Below, piece after piece: positions 16,838 to 26,831 of a stretch of 38,713 bases of DNA (position 1 is its first letter; each line of letters begins with the position of its first letter). The translations under genes were made by a program, and so were the position numbers. Location: contig JAMOPC010000361.1 in NCBI GenBank assembly GCA_027064845.1, forward strand, positions 1-38,713, read 5' to 3'. The notes under the pieces were generated by a model, which was not told the origin of the DNA, searched no databases, and was given only the letters and a program-made list of their open reading frames with translations. Origin of the DNA: Desulfurococcales archaeon (GTDB taxonomy: Archaea > Thermoproteota > Thermoprotei_A > Sulfolobales > Desulfurococcaceae).

Positions 16838-19315
16838 ATGTATAAAAAAGTCGGATTAGCTATAGTACTAGCGTTATTCATACTCTCAAATGTTCCATTA
16901 ATAACAGTTTCACAGGCTCCAACAGTATCATATTCTCCTATGAAGCAATTAAAAGGAGTACTAGAGGAAGATAGAGAGGCATACATGAATGCTGACGGAA
17001 ACCCCTTACATGAAGACATTGCAAACGCTGTATTTCAGGGTCCCGGCATATTTGGTTCACCTACTGTAGGTTATATGAAGAACCTAGAACTAGTATTAAC
17101 AAGGTTAGGAACCATCGGTAACATGACATATAGAGAATGGAGATGGGAAAACACACCACAAATGAGCAGCAAACCAGGATTCCCAAGCACTCTCGAAGAC
17201 GTACTTAACGGCTACCCGTTAGAGGGATGGGTAGTCTACTATAAGGCAAGAATAATTGACCCCTCCTCCGAGAGCCTTGACAACCCAAGTGGAGTGGTTG
17301 TAGCAACATACTCAGCACTAGGCAGTACATCAATTGATAAAGGAAAAGTACTACAGTCAGACTACTTCTACATTGTTGATAGTGGAATAACCTCTGAAGT
17401 ATGGGTTGACAACCCAAGACTATACGTAGTGAAATACGTTATACCACTAAGAGCTGAGATAAACCACGACAAAGAAGGTACCCCAATTAATGAAACAATC
17501 TATGCAGACTTCCAGCTAACAATCATAATCGTATTCAACAAAGTCACAAAATTCGTTGAAATATTCCAGAAACTAGATGCAACCTTAGTAGCAATGCCAC
17601 ACGATTGGAAGATAGAATTGAAATTCGGAATGGCTAGAGAAGCTATCCTAGACGCTAATCCAAATAGCGACAAAGCATTCTATGGTTGGAAAACACTAAA
17701 ACTAACCGACCCTGAGGAAGTATTCCTAGTTCTAAGCTGGGTAAACAAGACACTTGATCCATATATACAGCCTCCGGGAAGCTATTATGCAGCATATGCT
17801 TTAGCATATCCTGTCCCAGAGTCTTTTGCAATATCATCAACTATATACAACTATGACGACACGTCAGCCATATGGAGTCACAACCCAATTGATAGCGATA
17901 CGTATAAGGACTATGTAGCATTAAACCTTACCACGGGTGATCAAGCATTAATAAGATTTGATTGGAAAGGATCATTGACAATGATAGTTAATCCATCACC
18001 AACTTCTGAGACATCATCCACAGGCTGGAAGATGATAATGTACGGTATATATGATGTAACCCCAACATATGATGGCGGAGTTGGTGGAATGTTTGAAAGA
18101 GGAGAACTAATGATCAATCCTGATGAGTATTATATCGGTAATATTACCAACCTAGTAAAAATGCCTGATAATGTCACTATAACTGAGTGGTTACATACAG
18201 GCACTTTGGGCTATCTAAACGGTCTTGTCAACGAAACAACATTAATGAGCCATGAAGGCACACTTACAAAGTATGTATCATACCTCGACATTGACCAAGA
18301 CGGAAACAAGGATGAAGCAGAAGACCTAGACGGAGATAAAGTCTCTTCAAGCGATGAATACGATATAGCATACTCATGGTATCCAACAGAAGAATTTATC
18401 TGGCAGTTAAGCTGGAAGTTCAGACCACCAGTATTCTGTAAGGAAATAGAGACAGTTTGCTGCAGATACTCTGGTAATGAGTTTGTAGGAAACGACTTCT
18501 TAGTCATGCCATCACCAGGTGCTACACCAGACGCAGCAGGCTCAGCATGGTTAAACGGACTATTCGAAGCATGGCTAGTGACATTTGATGTCGAAGCATA
18601 TAACATGGAGGCAACAGTAGGATATACAAATCCGGCAAACAAGATGCTACCCTACATGATGCTAAGACTAGAGCCCATACCATCAACAACCGAAGTATAT
18701 AGATCAAGTACATGGAAGTCTGGAAGAGTAGGACATTACATGACAGACGATTTAAGAGTTTTGCCACAGATGGAGTGGACTGATGTAACATGGACTCAGT
18801 GGAGAGACGTACACTACTTCGCAATATCAGTTGCTGGCATACACCCCAACCTATTAACGTTCTATGCAAATGACTTCGTACCAATAGTAAGACCTATTGG
18901 TGGAGACTATGGCCCAGGATACTTAGTAGTACTACCAGTGACTGGACCTGTATCGATCTCAGAGTATGTTGGCGGAGACGTAGGAGCCGGAGTAATTGCA
19001 CTAGCAAGAGATCACTTCAACAATACTTACTTAATAGTATACGGATTAGACGCACAAGACACCTACTGGACAGCGTGGTTTGCAACATTCCAGTTACTAA
19101 ACTTAGATGAAGAATACCTATGCAGTCAAGCAATAATGATAGAAATAGACTACAGCAACATAGGACACGAATGGGGCGACGGAACCGGCATACCAATAGC
19201 ACATCCCAACTATCCATTCGTAAATGGTGAACCAGGATTCACAATATTATATAAGGCTATAGAACACGGAAACCTAGATGGAGACTGGAGCTGCGGCTGT
19301 GGAATCAGAATGTGA
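16838..19315 (+). CDS. Large secreted protein, candidate S-layer or other major surface protein (825 aa)
   Basis: Start ATG 16838 with GGGTGA five to six bases upstream. A signal peptide (about residues 3-27, cleavage plausible after 'TVSQA') precedes an almost wholly beta-type, Trp/Tyr-rich ectodomain with no C-terminal membrane helix. Around residues 485-515 is an acidic cluster, 'DIDQDGNKDEAEDLDGD', with the DxDxDG spacing of calcium loops. Cys residues are few and clustered ('FCKEIETVCC', 'CSQ', and the C-terminal 'CGCGIRM'), suggesting disulfides. Base composition is visibly less AT-rich than the genes that follow, and it has its own strong promoter and terminator, which fits high expression. 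I do not recognise the family. Surface-layer protein is my best inference because of secretion, size and the neighbouring surface protease. Confidence 0.7.
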   Translation: MYKKVGLAIVLALFILSNVPLITVSQAPTVSYSPMKQLKGVLEEDREAYMNADGNPLHEDIANAVFQGPGIFGSPTVGYMKNLELVLTRLGTIGNMTYREWRWENTPQMSSKPGFPSTLEDVLNGYPLEGWVVYYKARIIDPSSESLDNPSGVVVATYSALGSTSIDKGKVLQSDYFYIVDSGITSEVWVDNPRLYVVKYVIPLRAEINHDKEGTPINETIYADFQLTIIIVFNKVTKFVEIFQKLDATLVAMPHDWKIELKFGMAREAILDANPNSDKAFYGWKTLKLTDPEEVFLVLSWVNKTLDPYIQPPGSYYAAYALAYPVPESFAISSTIYNYDDTSAIWSHNPIDSDTYKDYVALNLTTGDQALIRFDWKGSLTMIVNPSPTSETSSTGWKMIMYGIYDVTPTYDGGVGGMFERGELMINPDEYYIGNITNLVKMPDNVTITEWLHTGTLGYLNGLVNETTLMSHEGTLTKYVSYLDIDQDGNKDEAEDLDGDKVSSSDEYDIAYSWYPTEEFIWQLSWKFRPPVFCKEIETVCCRYSGNEFVGNDFLVMPSPGATPDAAGSAWLNGLFEAWLVTFDVEAYNMEATVGYTNPANKMLPYMMLRLEPIPSTTEVYRSSTWKSGRVGHYMTDDLRVLPQMEWTDVTWTQWRDVHYFAISVAGIHPNLLTFYANDFVPIVRPIGGDYGPGYLVVLPVTGPVSISEYVGGDVGAGVIALARDHFNNTYLIVYGLDAQDTYWTAWFATFQLLNLDEEYLCSQAIMIEIDYSNIGHEWGDGTGIPIAHPNYPFVNGEPGFTILYKAIEHGNLDGDWSCGCGIRM

Positions 19316-19354
19316 TCAAATTTTAAACCTTAGTATAAAAAATAAATATATAAC

Positions 19355-19361
19355 TTTTTTT
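19355..19361 (+). terminator. T7 terminator after the candidate surface-layer gene
   Basis: Seven T (aactttttttaaaa) about 40 bases after the stop. The rest of the 189-base spacer to 19505 is AT-rich, with a TATA-like tttttaaga tract near 19471-19479 for the next operon. Confidence 0.5.
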
Positions 19362-19504
19362 AAAACCTATAATCATTAATCTAACTCAACTCCTCAAAAC
19401 AATAAAGGAACGAAATAAAGCATATATACATTATTTTATATTAATTTGACATCATGAACTGGATAAAATGTTTTTAAGAATTATAAAAATGAAAGTGGTC
19501 AGAT

Positions 19505-20596
19505 TTGCATATTAAGATAAGTAAAAGATCAATATGCGTATTTTTAATATTTGTTATCATAAGTATAGCCTATCGAGCGTATATAATAGAATCATTTTCT
19601 CATAATAGCAGTTTCACGGATTACGGGTCGTTAGCGTCAGAAAATTCGGTTTATAATAAAGTATATGTTCCGGATAATATTTCTTCAATAAATACGGCTT
19701 TGAGCATGGTTTCTCCTGGTGGAACAATATATCTTAAAAAAGGAGTTTATAACGAATATGTCAGAATAAATAAATCAGTCAGAATTATCGGTATAGGAGA
19801 AGTTATCATAACGAACAGAATAATAATATCTTCAACGAAAAACGTGTCAATCCATAATGTATCTATATCAATCTTTCCTCCCGGTTCTGAAGAAGCACTC
19901 ATTATTTACAATTCGTCTAATATAAAATTATTCAACATTAGTTTCATTTACTCAGGTATAATAATTACTAGATCTCAAAATATATTAATAATTAATTCTA
20001 ATTTCGAAAAGGTAAGTTTTCCCTCAATAATAATAAAGAACAAATCACATAATATCACCATAGAATATAATGTTTTCAACAACGTATACACTGCATTAAC
20101 AGTCTTTGATGGAAGCAATATTATTTTTTCTTTTAACAAAATTTTCCAGACTAGGTCATATGGTGTAAAACTGTTATCTAAATCAATGAATGTAAAAGTT
20201 TATCTTAATAATTTCTACGATGATGTAAAATGCTATGATGAGGGAAGAAATAATCTCTGGTATGATCCCATTACTAAGCTAGGAAACTACTGGGAACACA
20301 CTACCAAAACAATCGAACATAATCTAAATAATCAGACCTGTAATTATTATATAAGAATAGATGGTTCAGCAAATAATATTGATAAATACCCATTATGCTC
20401 TAGTTATGAAAATTATATATCAATATTTAAGAACACCCATGATCATAGATTCGAAAATACGAGTATCACAGGTACATCAGTTCCTTCTACAAGATCCGAT
20501 AGACCTACATATATCTTAACCGCTTTACCAATATGCATCCTTATATTAGTTCTTCTAATTCTAATTTATTACAGGAGGAGAAAGAGAAATGAGTAA
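19505..20596 (+). CDS. Membrane-anchored right-handed beta-helix surface protein (NosD-like)
   Basis: TTG start with a weak GTGG upstream. A signal helix (about 7-25) is followed by 'GTIYLKKGVYNEYV...RINKSVRIIG' in outline and then about seven repeated rungs of 'N-[IV]-x-[IV]-x-[NF]' type ('NVSIHNVSISI', 'NIKLFNISFIY', 'NILIINSNFEK', 'NITIEYNVFNN', 'NIIFSFNKIF'), the pattern of PbH1/NosD-type parallel beta-helices. A Ser/Thr stretch, one membrane helix (about 333-352) and an Arg/Lys tail close the protein. Carbohydrate binding or cleavage is the usual theme of this fold; no catalytic residues could be assigned. It overlaps the next gene by eight bases. Confidence 0.75.
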   Translation: MHIKISKRSICVFLIFVIISIAYRAYIIESFSHNSSFTDYGSLASENSVYNKVYVPDNISSINTALSMVSPGGTIYLKKGVYNEYVRINKSVRIIGIGEVIITNRIIISSTKNVSIHNVSISIFPPGSEEALIIYNSSNIKLFNISFIYSGIIITRSQNILIINSNFEKVSFPSIIIKNKSHNITIEYNVFNNVYTALTVFDGSNIIFSFNKIFQTRSYGVKLLSKSMNVKVYLNNFYDDVKCYDEGRNNLWYDPITKLGNYWEHTTKTIEHNLNNQTCNYYIRIDGSANNIDKYPLCSSYENYISIFKNTHDHRFENTSITGTSVPSTRSDRPTYILTALPICILILVLLILIYYRRRKRNE

Positions 20597-21950
20597 TTCT
20601 GAAGAGAAAAATAGTATGTACATAGTATATTTCCTAATAATTTTACTATTAATTAGTTCTACGAATACCTATGTGTACGCGGATGATAAATATAAAGCAC
20701 TATCTTATCCCATAGCAATTGGATACATGGGAAATAATAGATTCATTCTATACAGTAATAATACTATATACAAAATCCTAGATGATGGAAGTCAAGAATT
20801 TTTAATCAGCATTCCTGCTTCAATAAACATATCAAGTTATACAATACATGAATTCACAATAGTTAATAATAACATCTGCTTCTTCCTCTATAAAAACATA
20901 AACAAAACCGCTGGATATACTCGGATACTTGTATGGGATACAACAAGTAAAAAAATAATATTTAATAAAACCTTCGTATTTAGCCTAATAAATAAAACAG
21001 CAGTACGGGGTAACTTAGCAACTATAGCAGCCATGACGAATAAAGGGCTTGCAGTAATAATTTCTAATACAACATCAACATATATACTCGTATACAAGAG
21101 AATAAATAATACGTTTAAATTATTTAGAACATATGATAAAACATATTCTTACACACTATATATTTACAACAACACAATCCTAGGGATAATCCCATACATA
21201 GGCACCTATTATAACAGAACAGTTCTAATACCCCATCTAGTAGACTTATTTACAAACACATCAATATTCGAGATACCATCACTAATACCCGTAATACCAT
21301 TCGGCACCCCAATAGTTCAAATATACAAAAACATGACATCTTGGATCATACACGTTACAGTAATCAATAAATTAGCCCATAGAATAGAATACTATATAAC
21401 AAAACCTAAAAGCTACGAATTAAAAGACGCATCAAAAGCATCATTCTCACCAATCCTAGACTGTGCAGTCTTCGAAACACAGAACGGAGCAATTATACTA
21501 TTACCTGACGGAACCAAGTACTTCCTGAACAAATACCTACCTGTCTTACCCCGAGAAGTCTTCATGCTAATAGACCCGCCAAATGGCATAATAGACGTCG
21601 ACCAGAACAATCATAGAATGCTCTTAAAATATAACAAGGGAAACATCACCGAGATATTCCTACTAGAAAACAATAAACTACACAAAATATACGAACTACC
21701 AGCAAAATACTCATATAAATCAAACGGATTCTATGGTACAATAAAAGGAAACTACGCCTTCCTAATAGATCCAGAAAAGCACAAACTAATAAAAATCAAT
21801 CTTGAAGAAGTATTAAAATCAATCAATAAAGGCGACGATATTAAGGTTGAAAACAATTTCCGCGTCTACTTATTAATAGCAGTTTTTATAATTAGTGTTC
21901 TCATAGTTATTTTACTTATCAAATATAGATATAAGTTAAAGCCAAAATGA
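20589..21950 (+). CDS. Membrane-anchored surface protein, possibly beta-propeller (453 aa)
   Basis: Start ATG within the end of the previous gene, with a strong AGGAGGAGA Shine-Dalgarno (20573-20581). A signal helix (about 12-30) is followed by about 370 residues of repeated strands with 'NNRFILYSNNTIYKILDDGSQE'-like blade units in outline, suggesting a propeller, then a membrane helix (about 424-443) and a Lys-rich tail. It is loaded with Asn-X-Ser/Thr sequons (for example NNT, NIS, NKT, NRT, NTS), so heavy N-glycosylation is likely if exported. Function unknown; translationally coupled to the beta-helix protein, so the two probably act together. Confidence 0.6.
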   Translation: MSNSEEKNSMYIVYFLIILLLISSTNTYVYADDKYKALSYPIAIGYMGNNRFILYSNNTIYKILDDGSQEFLISIPASINISSYTIHEFTIVNNNICFFLYKNINKTAGYTRILVWDTTSKKIIFNKTFVFSLINKTAVRGNLATIAAMTNKGLAVIISNTTSTYILVYKRINNTFKLFRTYDKTYSYTLYIYNNTILGIIPYIGTYYNRTVLIPHLVDLFTNTSIFEIPSLIPVIPFGTPIVQIYKNMTSWIIHVTVINKLAHRIEYYITKPKSYELKDASKASFSPILDCAVFETQNGAIILLPDGTKYFLNKYLPVLPREVFMLIDPPNGIIDVDQNNHRMLLKYNKGNITEIFLLENNKLHKIYELPAKYSYKSNGFYGTIKGNYAFLIDPEKHKLIKINLEEVLKSINKGDDIKVENNFRVYLLIAVFIISVLIVILLIKYRYKLKPK

Positions 21951-22029
21951 AATAATGATACATGAAAATTATAGTGATTTATACAGAAAATTGTCAAATA
22001 CGTAGATGTTTAGAACATAGGGAGATAAT

Positions 22030-24411
22030 ATGAACAAATATATCCCCAAATTAGAGAAAAACTTTAACAAAACAACTAAGATCTTAAAAGACCATATTTA
22101 TCCAATACTATTTTTTGCACTATTAAACCTAAGAATAATAACCTGGTTCCAACCTGGTCACGTAGTATTTTCAGGAGATTTTAGACCATTTCTTACGTGG
22201 GAGGCATTCATCAATAAAATCAATGGAGTATGGACCGAAGTGGACTTTGGCACACCTTCTTTCTATTTTACTCGAAAATATAGTATTTTTGAACTTTTTT
22301 CTATGATAGCATATCGCATATTTGGGGATTTGACAATATCACAAATTATTGCTACATACGTACTATATATGATTTTTTCTATTGTAGGATACTTTTTGTA
22401 TTATTTGCTGACGCAAAATAAGTTAATCTCGTTTGTATCAGCTTTCTTTCTCACAACAAATCCTTTACTTATAAATGATAGAGAAATTACAGCTTTAGGT
22501 TTTGTAAATTATTATTTTGTACCGACTATAATAATATTATTATTATATGTTTATTCTTTAGAAAAGAGTAATTTATTTTATGCATTTAGTGCCGGTCTAT
22601 TGGTTTTTTTAGCAACTTCAGCCTTTCCAAATCCTAAAACATTAATTTTTGTTATCACTCTAGTTATCTATATAACATTATTCCTTTTATTTAAAAAGAA
22701 ATATATAATCATAAACGTAAAGAAAAACAGTAATAAAACTATTAATATTTCATTTGTTCTGGATAGTCTCAGTATAAAACGTGTCTTAATTCATCTCTTT
22801 CTTTTTGTTGTAGGATTTTTAATTGATCTAGTACCTATTCTACATTTATATATGAGTGAACAAAAACTTATTCTAAGGACGCTTAAATGGTATCAGAATA
22901 CAAGTCCAACTTTTATAAGAAAAATAAACCCTATTGAATTCCTAAGGTTCATTTTTAGATGGTCATTCTTTAGTGGGGCATTTGGTCGTCCGTATGTTCC
23001 ATATAGGGATTTATACGTTGATAACTTATTTTTTAAACTCCTCATGTATGTTCCGTTTGTCGTGATATTAATAACAGTTATTTATTCGCTGAAATATAGG
23101 AAATATAGATTATACACGGTGTTTTCTTTTATACCATATGCATTAAGTATTCTTACGTCTTATTCCATAGTATGCAATGATTTAACATTCATGGTATTTT
23201 CTAAAAGCGCTATATTAAGATCATTAATAGAACCCGTATATTTATCCTTTTATACTGTTTTATTTGCAGCACTTATATTTGGCATATGTTTACAAATATT
23301 AAACGAAATAATAAGAAAGATTTTTAATGATATACATAAGCAGAATATTCTATCGGCATCTCTATTATTTATGTTCTTAATTCTATTTTCTGCTATAAGC
23401 TATCCATTATTTTCGGGAGATATCACTAGAAACTGGTTAGATCCAAATGTTAAAGGATATTATTTACCTATAGAAATCTATAAGGATATTAATAGAAAGA
23501 TTTCGAATGATTACTGGGTTCTCTTATTGCCTCATAGATATACGTATGTGTATTATAATGAAACTAACGAGTTATGGGGTTCAGGTAATCCTTATCCCAA
23601 GATTTTTGGTTTTCCATATATATCTGGTCTGGGTACCGAATATATTAGATCCTCGAGCGATGACGTCGTAGAATATATTTATTCACTATTTCATGATAAT
23701 CACTATGGTTCTCAAGATATTATAAAACTTTTCGGCCTGTTGGGAATAAGATATGTTCTTATTGAAAAGAACATTATATTTGGAGCAAGGGATAGCTACG
23801 ATATTTATTTAAATAAATTACTTAGTTCGAGTAATGTTGAAATTCTTTCAAATTATTCTAATAGAGTATTATTGTCCTTAAATATATCGAATAAAATAAT
23901 CTATATTGCGAAAAAATACTCCTTTTATCAAAATTATACGGATTTAGTCGAAGACGTTAAGAATATTAAATACATTAATGACCTAAAGGGCTATGTCTTC
24001 ATAGACAAGTCGTATAAATACATCTATGATCTTTTAGATAGATATCCCAATATAATAGGCGAAGGAAAATTAATTAATGTGAACAAATATTCCCCTTCCC
24101 ATATTATGGTTGAAGTTTCTAGTGATAAATACTTCATACTAGTGTTGCAGGAAAGTTATGATGATAATTGGGTTGTTTATATTAATGGAAAAAAACTTGA
24201 TCCAAGGCTTCATTTTAAGGTTAATGGATACGGTAATGGATGGTTGATACCTGTTAAGGGTTTTGCTAAGATTGACATAGTTTATTTACCGAGTAGGATC
24301 GATATTATATATACTTTTTATCCCTTCCTTTTCATAATTGCAATGATCGTTTATTATGTGTTGAATAAAGGCTTTCATAATCCTAGATTTAATTTTAGGA
24401 AGCGAGTTTAA
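22030..24411 (+). CDS. Large GT-C-like membrane glycosyltransferase (YfhO/AftD-type layout)
   Basis: GGGAGAT ribosome site just upstream of ATG 22030. About a dozen hydrophobic helices, with 'GHVVFSGDFRPF' in the first outer loop, where GT-C enzymes keep an acidic residue. The C-terminal outside domain ends with 'ESYDDNWVVYINGKKLD', strikingly like the beta domain ending of YfhO and related GT-C proteins, and then a final membrane helix and basic tail. The expected job is transfer of a sugar from a lipid-phosphate donor to an extracellular glycan or lipid. Sequence is very AT-rich. Located in the glycan locus directly before a flippase. Donor and acceptor cannot be told; GT-C assignment is good, the exact subfamily less so. 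Confidence 0.68.
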   Translation: MNKYIPKLEKNFNKTTKILKDHIYPILFFALLNLRIITWFQPGHVVFSGDFRPFLTWEAFINKINGVWTEVDFGTPSFYFTRKYSIFELFSMIAYRIFGDLTISQIIATYVLYMIFSIVGYFLYYLLTQNKLISFVSAFFLTTNPLLINDREITALGFVNYYFVPTIIILLLYVYSLEKSNLFYAFSAGLLVFLATSAFPNPKTLIFVITLVIYITLFLLFKKKYIIINVKKNSNKTINISFVLDSLSIKRVLIHLFLFVVGFLIDLVPILHLYMSEQKLILRTLKWYQNTSPTFIRKINPIEFLRFIFRWSFFSGAFGRPYVPYRDLYVDNLFFKLLMYVPFVVILITVIYSLKYRKYRLYTVFSFIPYALSILTSYSIVCNDLTFMVFSKSAILRSLIEPVYLSFYTVLFAALIFGICLQILNEIIRKIFNDIHKQNILSASLLFMFLILFSAISYPLFSGDITRNWLDPNVKGYYLPIEIYKDINRKISNDYWVLLLPHRYTYVYYNETNELWGSGNPYPKIFGFPYISGLGTEYIRSSSDDVVEYIYSLFHDNHYGSQDIIKLFGLLGIRYVLIEKNIIFGARDSYDIYLNKLLSSSNVEILSNYSNRVLLSLNISNKIIYIAKKYSFYQNYTDLVEDVKNIKYINDLKGYVFIDKSYKYIYDLLDRYPNIIGEGKLINVNKYSPSHIMVEVSSDKYFILVLQESYDDNWVVYINGKKLDPRLHFKVNGYGNGWLIPVKGFAKIDIVYLPSRIDIIYTFYPFLFIIAMIVYYVLNKGFHNPRFNFRKRV

Positions 24412-24490
24412 CGTTCTCTATTTAAATATTTCTTGGTTATTTTTATTTTAGACAGCACAGGATACTTTTTGATCGAAAAGGTGTAATGTT

Positions 24491-25885
24491 ATGAGTCGCG
24501 TTTTCGGAAAAGTACTGGCTGGTGGGACATGGTTATTTTTAGCAGGATTAGTTTTTAACTTGTTTAATTTTATTTATTGGTTTTTAATTACTAGGATTGC
24601 TGGGGTTAGTATAATAGGTTTAGCATCCACGGTATATAGTTCTGCTATTATAGCTAGTACGATTGTTTCTTCGGGTTTAGATATAGCTGTTATGAGAGAA
24701 GTATCATCGTATGGATTGTTTTTAATTAAGAGGATTTTTCCCTCAATATTGATTATTTCAATGGTTTCTTTTGTTTTGTCTTATATGCTTACATTAATAG
24801 TAGGATTTGATACTGGAGTAGCAGTTATTTCTGGTATATTGGCTTTTCTCAATGTAATTAGTGTTATTTTATTAGCAGCATTAATAGGTTCTACCATGTT
24901 TAAACATTATTTTATAGCTTTAACAACTTCCTCTGTGTTAAAGCTTTTGGTAGGAATTTTCCTTATTCTTTTTGGGTTTGGCTTGTATTCGTTATTGTTT
25001 GGATTTATGGCTTATCTGTTAGCATCAATAGTGCTTTCGATCTATTCTATATATAGTACTACTCGAAAGAATATTATAGATATACAGCCAAATGAGGCCT
25101 CTATCAATTATAATATCTTTTCCTTCTTCAAGATTGGTTATTCAAATTATTTCTTTACAATAACCAATCAGATCCTAACTTATATATTCACCTATACATT
25201 CATGTTTATAGTTAGGAAAGCAATAGATACAGGAACACTTTATATTTCAATAATGATTATTACAGTTATTTCAATGTTTCCTCAAGCGTTATTAAATGCA
25301 TCTTTACCTATCAGTATCAGAGAAAAAACAGATGAAATATCTAGTAGTTTAAGACTCGGAATAGCGATTTCAGGATTTTTATGCATTTCATTATTACCAG
25401 TCTCAACAGATGTACTTGCAATTTTAAACCAAAACCTAACATATGGAGAGGAAACGCTAAATATATTAATCCTATCAGTGCCATTTATGGTCGGCCTAAC
25501 AACCTACTTAATGAAGTGGAATAAAGAGCTCAAGATAAAAAATATCATAATAGTGGGTTTTACAAGACTACTTACTCTGCTAGTCTTATTAGTATTTCTC
25601 GCCTCTCACCAAGGCATCATTGGTGCTGCCCTATCGTATCTCGTATCGAACATTATATCATATTTTGTAGCCTACATGGTTGATAAAAAATATCTAAAAG
25701 CAATTATATTTACATCAATATTTTTAATGATCGAGTATCTTATGAATCACGTCATATCATTAAAAATGCTTATACCGATTATTATAGCCATATACGCATT
25801 ATTGATCTTTAGATTAAAAATTATTAACATAGCCGAAGCAAAATTGTTCAAAAATATAGTAAAGGAAATAATTAAAAACTTATAA
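24491..25885 (+). CDS. Wzx-type polysaccharide flippase (MOP/PST superfamily)
   Basis: ATG 24491 with AAAGGTG seven bases upstream. About 12 to 14 membrane helices throughout; the N-terminus 'GGTWLFLAGLVFNLFNFIYWFLITRIAG' in outline (G-x(4)-helix, then 'R-x-A/L-G') is typical of Wzx/RfbX-like lipid-linked oligosaccharide flippases, as is 'GLASTVYSSAIIASTI...GLDIAVMREVS'. It would move a lipid-linked glycan from the cytoplasm to the outside for assembly on the cell surface. Length (464) fits the family. It sits between the large GT-C protein and a GT2 transferase. Confidence 0.85.
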   Translation: MSRVFGKVLAGGTWLFLAGLVFNLFNFIYWFLITRIAGVSIIGLASTVYSSAIIASTIVSSGLDIAVMREVSSYGLFLIKRIFPSILIISMVSFVLSYMLTLIVGFDTGVAVISGILAFLNVISVILLAALIGSTMFKHYFIALTTSSVLKLLVGIFLILFGFGLYSLLFGFMAYLLASIVLSIYSIYSTTRKNIIDIQPNEASINYNIFSFFKIGYSNYFFTITNQILTYIFTYTFMFIVRKAIDTGTLYISIMIITVISMFPQALLNASLPISIREKTDEISSSLRLGIAISGFLCISLLPVSTDVLAILNQNLTYGEETLNILILSVPFMVGLTTYLMKWNKELKIKNIIIVGFTRLLTLLVLLVFLASHQGIIGAALSYLVSNIISYFVAYMVDKKYLKAIIFTSIFLMIEYLMNHVISLKMLIPIIIAIYALLIFRLKIINIAEAKLFKNIVKEIIKNL

Positions 25886-25946
25886 AACTGAGATCATAAT
25901 CATTTTAGTTAATCATGATTAAAAACAATAAATAACCAATTATCGA

Positions 25947-25953
25947 TTTATAT
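25947..25953 (+). promoter_or_regulatory. TATA box giving a probable leaderless GT2 transcript
   Basis: tttatat lies about 25-28 bases before ATG 25978, where transcription would start almost at the initiation codon. No Shine-Dalgarno is visible there, which decides for a leaderless ATG over the TTG at 25969. Confidence 0.5.
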
Positions 25954-25977
25954 GAAAACAAAAACAGTTTGCGGGAC

Positions 25978-26817
25978 ATGGAATTGAACGACGAGAGGGC
26001 TCTGGTATCTATTATTATACCGACATATAATTCTGCAAAAACCTTACCTAGATGTTTAGAATCTATCAAGAAACAAAGCTATAAAAATATAGAAATAATC
26101 ATTGTTGATAATTTTAGTAATGATAATACTGTGGAAATCGCTAAACGTTATGATGCAAGGGTTGTACAAGTAAAGAGTGAGAGGACTAAGGCTAAAAACA
26201 TAGGTCTAAGACTGGCTAATGGTAAGTATGTATTGTTTATTGATGCAGATATGGAATTAACCCCTCGAGTAATTGAAGAATGTGTACAAGTAATTAACAC
26301 TAGTTCTAAAATAGCCGGAATAATAATTCCGGAAAGAAGTGTTGGGAATAATTATTGGTCTAAAGTAAGGGACTACGAGAGAAGTTTCTATATAGGCACA
26401 CCCATAGAGTCACCAAGATTCTTTCTAAGAGAAATAGCACTAAAAGTAGGAGGATATGATGAAGACTTAATTTTTTACGAAGAGGCTACTTTACCATACA
26501 AGATAGAACAATTAGGATATTATACAAGAGCTAGAATCAAGTCTTATATTATTCATCATGAGGAAGACTTTGAATTAGCAAAATGGATCAGGAAGAAGTT
26601 TTATTACGGTAAAACATTAAAAAATTACTGTAACAAATATAAAAACAAGTATGAGTTTTATGTATCTTTTCAAGTAAAGCCTTCCTATAGGCTTGCTTTA
26701 TTTATTAGAAATAAAAGATTTTGGACAAACTTAAATTACTCATTAGGTCTAATATATCTAAAATTCTTAGAATTTATCTCGATAAAACTAGGAGAGCTAT
26801 CTAGCGTAAATCTATGA
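25978..26817 (+). CDS. GT2-family glycosyltransferase
   Basis: Cytoplasmic nucleotide-sugar-dependent transferase. Start ATG 25978 (TTG 25969 would add three residues). N-terminal GT-A fold: 'VSIIIPTYNSAKTLPRCLESI', 'IIVDNFSNDNT' and the metal-binding D-x-D, 'FIDADMEL', at about 89-91. 'LREIALKVGGYDEDLIFYEEATL' in outline marks the acceptor side. The C-terminal 100 residues have a short hydrophobic patch but no clear membrane span. Length (279) is ordinary for the family. It converges with the next gene (14 bases apart) and has its own promoter. It probably adds a sugar to the lipid-linked glycan exported by the flippase just upstream; which sugar cannot be told. Confidence 0.88.
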   Translation: MELNDERALVSIIIPTYNSAKTLPRCLESIKKQSYKNIEIIIVDNFSNDNTVEIAKRYDARVVQVKSERTKAKNIGLRLANGKYVLFIDADMELTPRVIEECVQVINTSSKIAGIIIPERSVGNNYWSKVRDYERSFYIGTPIESPRFFLREIALKVGGYDEDLIFYEEATLPYKIEQLGYYTRARIKSYIIHHEEDFELAKWIRKKFYYGKTLKNYCNKYKNKYEFYVSFQVKPSYRLALFIRNKRFWTNLNYSLGLIYLKFLEFISIKLGELSSVNL

Positions 26818-26831
26818 TTTAGTTAAATACT

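Noticed and set aside
22030-24411. AglB/STT3 oligosaccharyltransferase
   Set aside because: No WWDYG motif; the C-terminal domain is of YfhO-like type instead.
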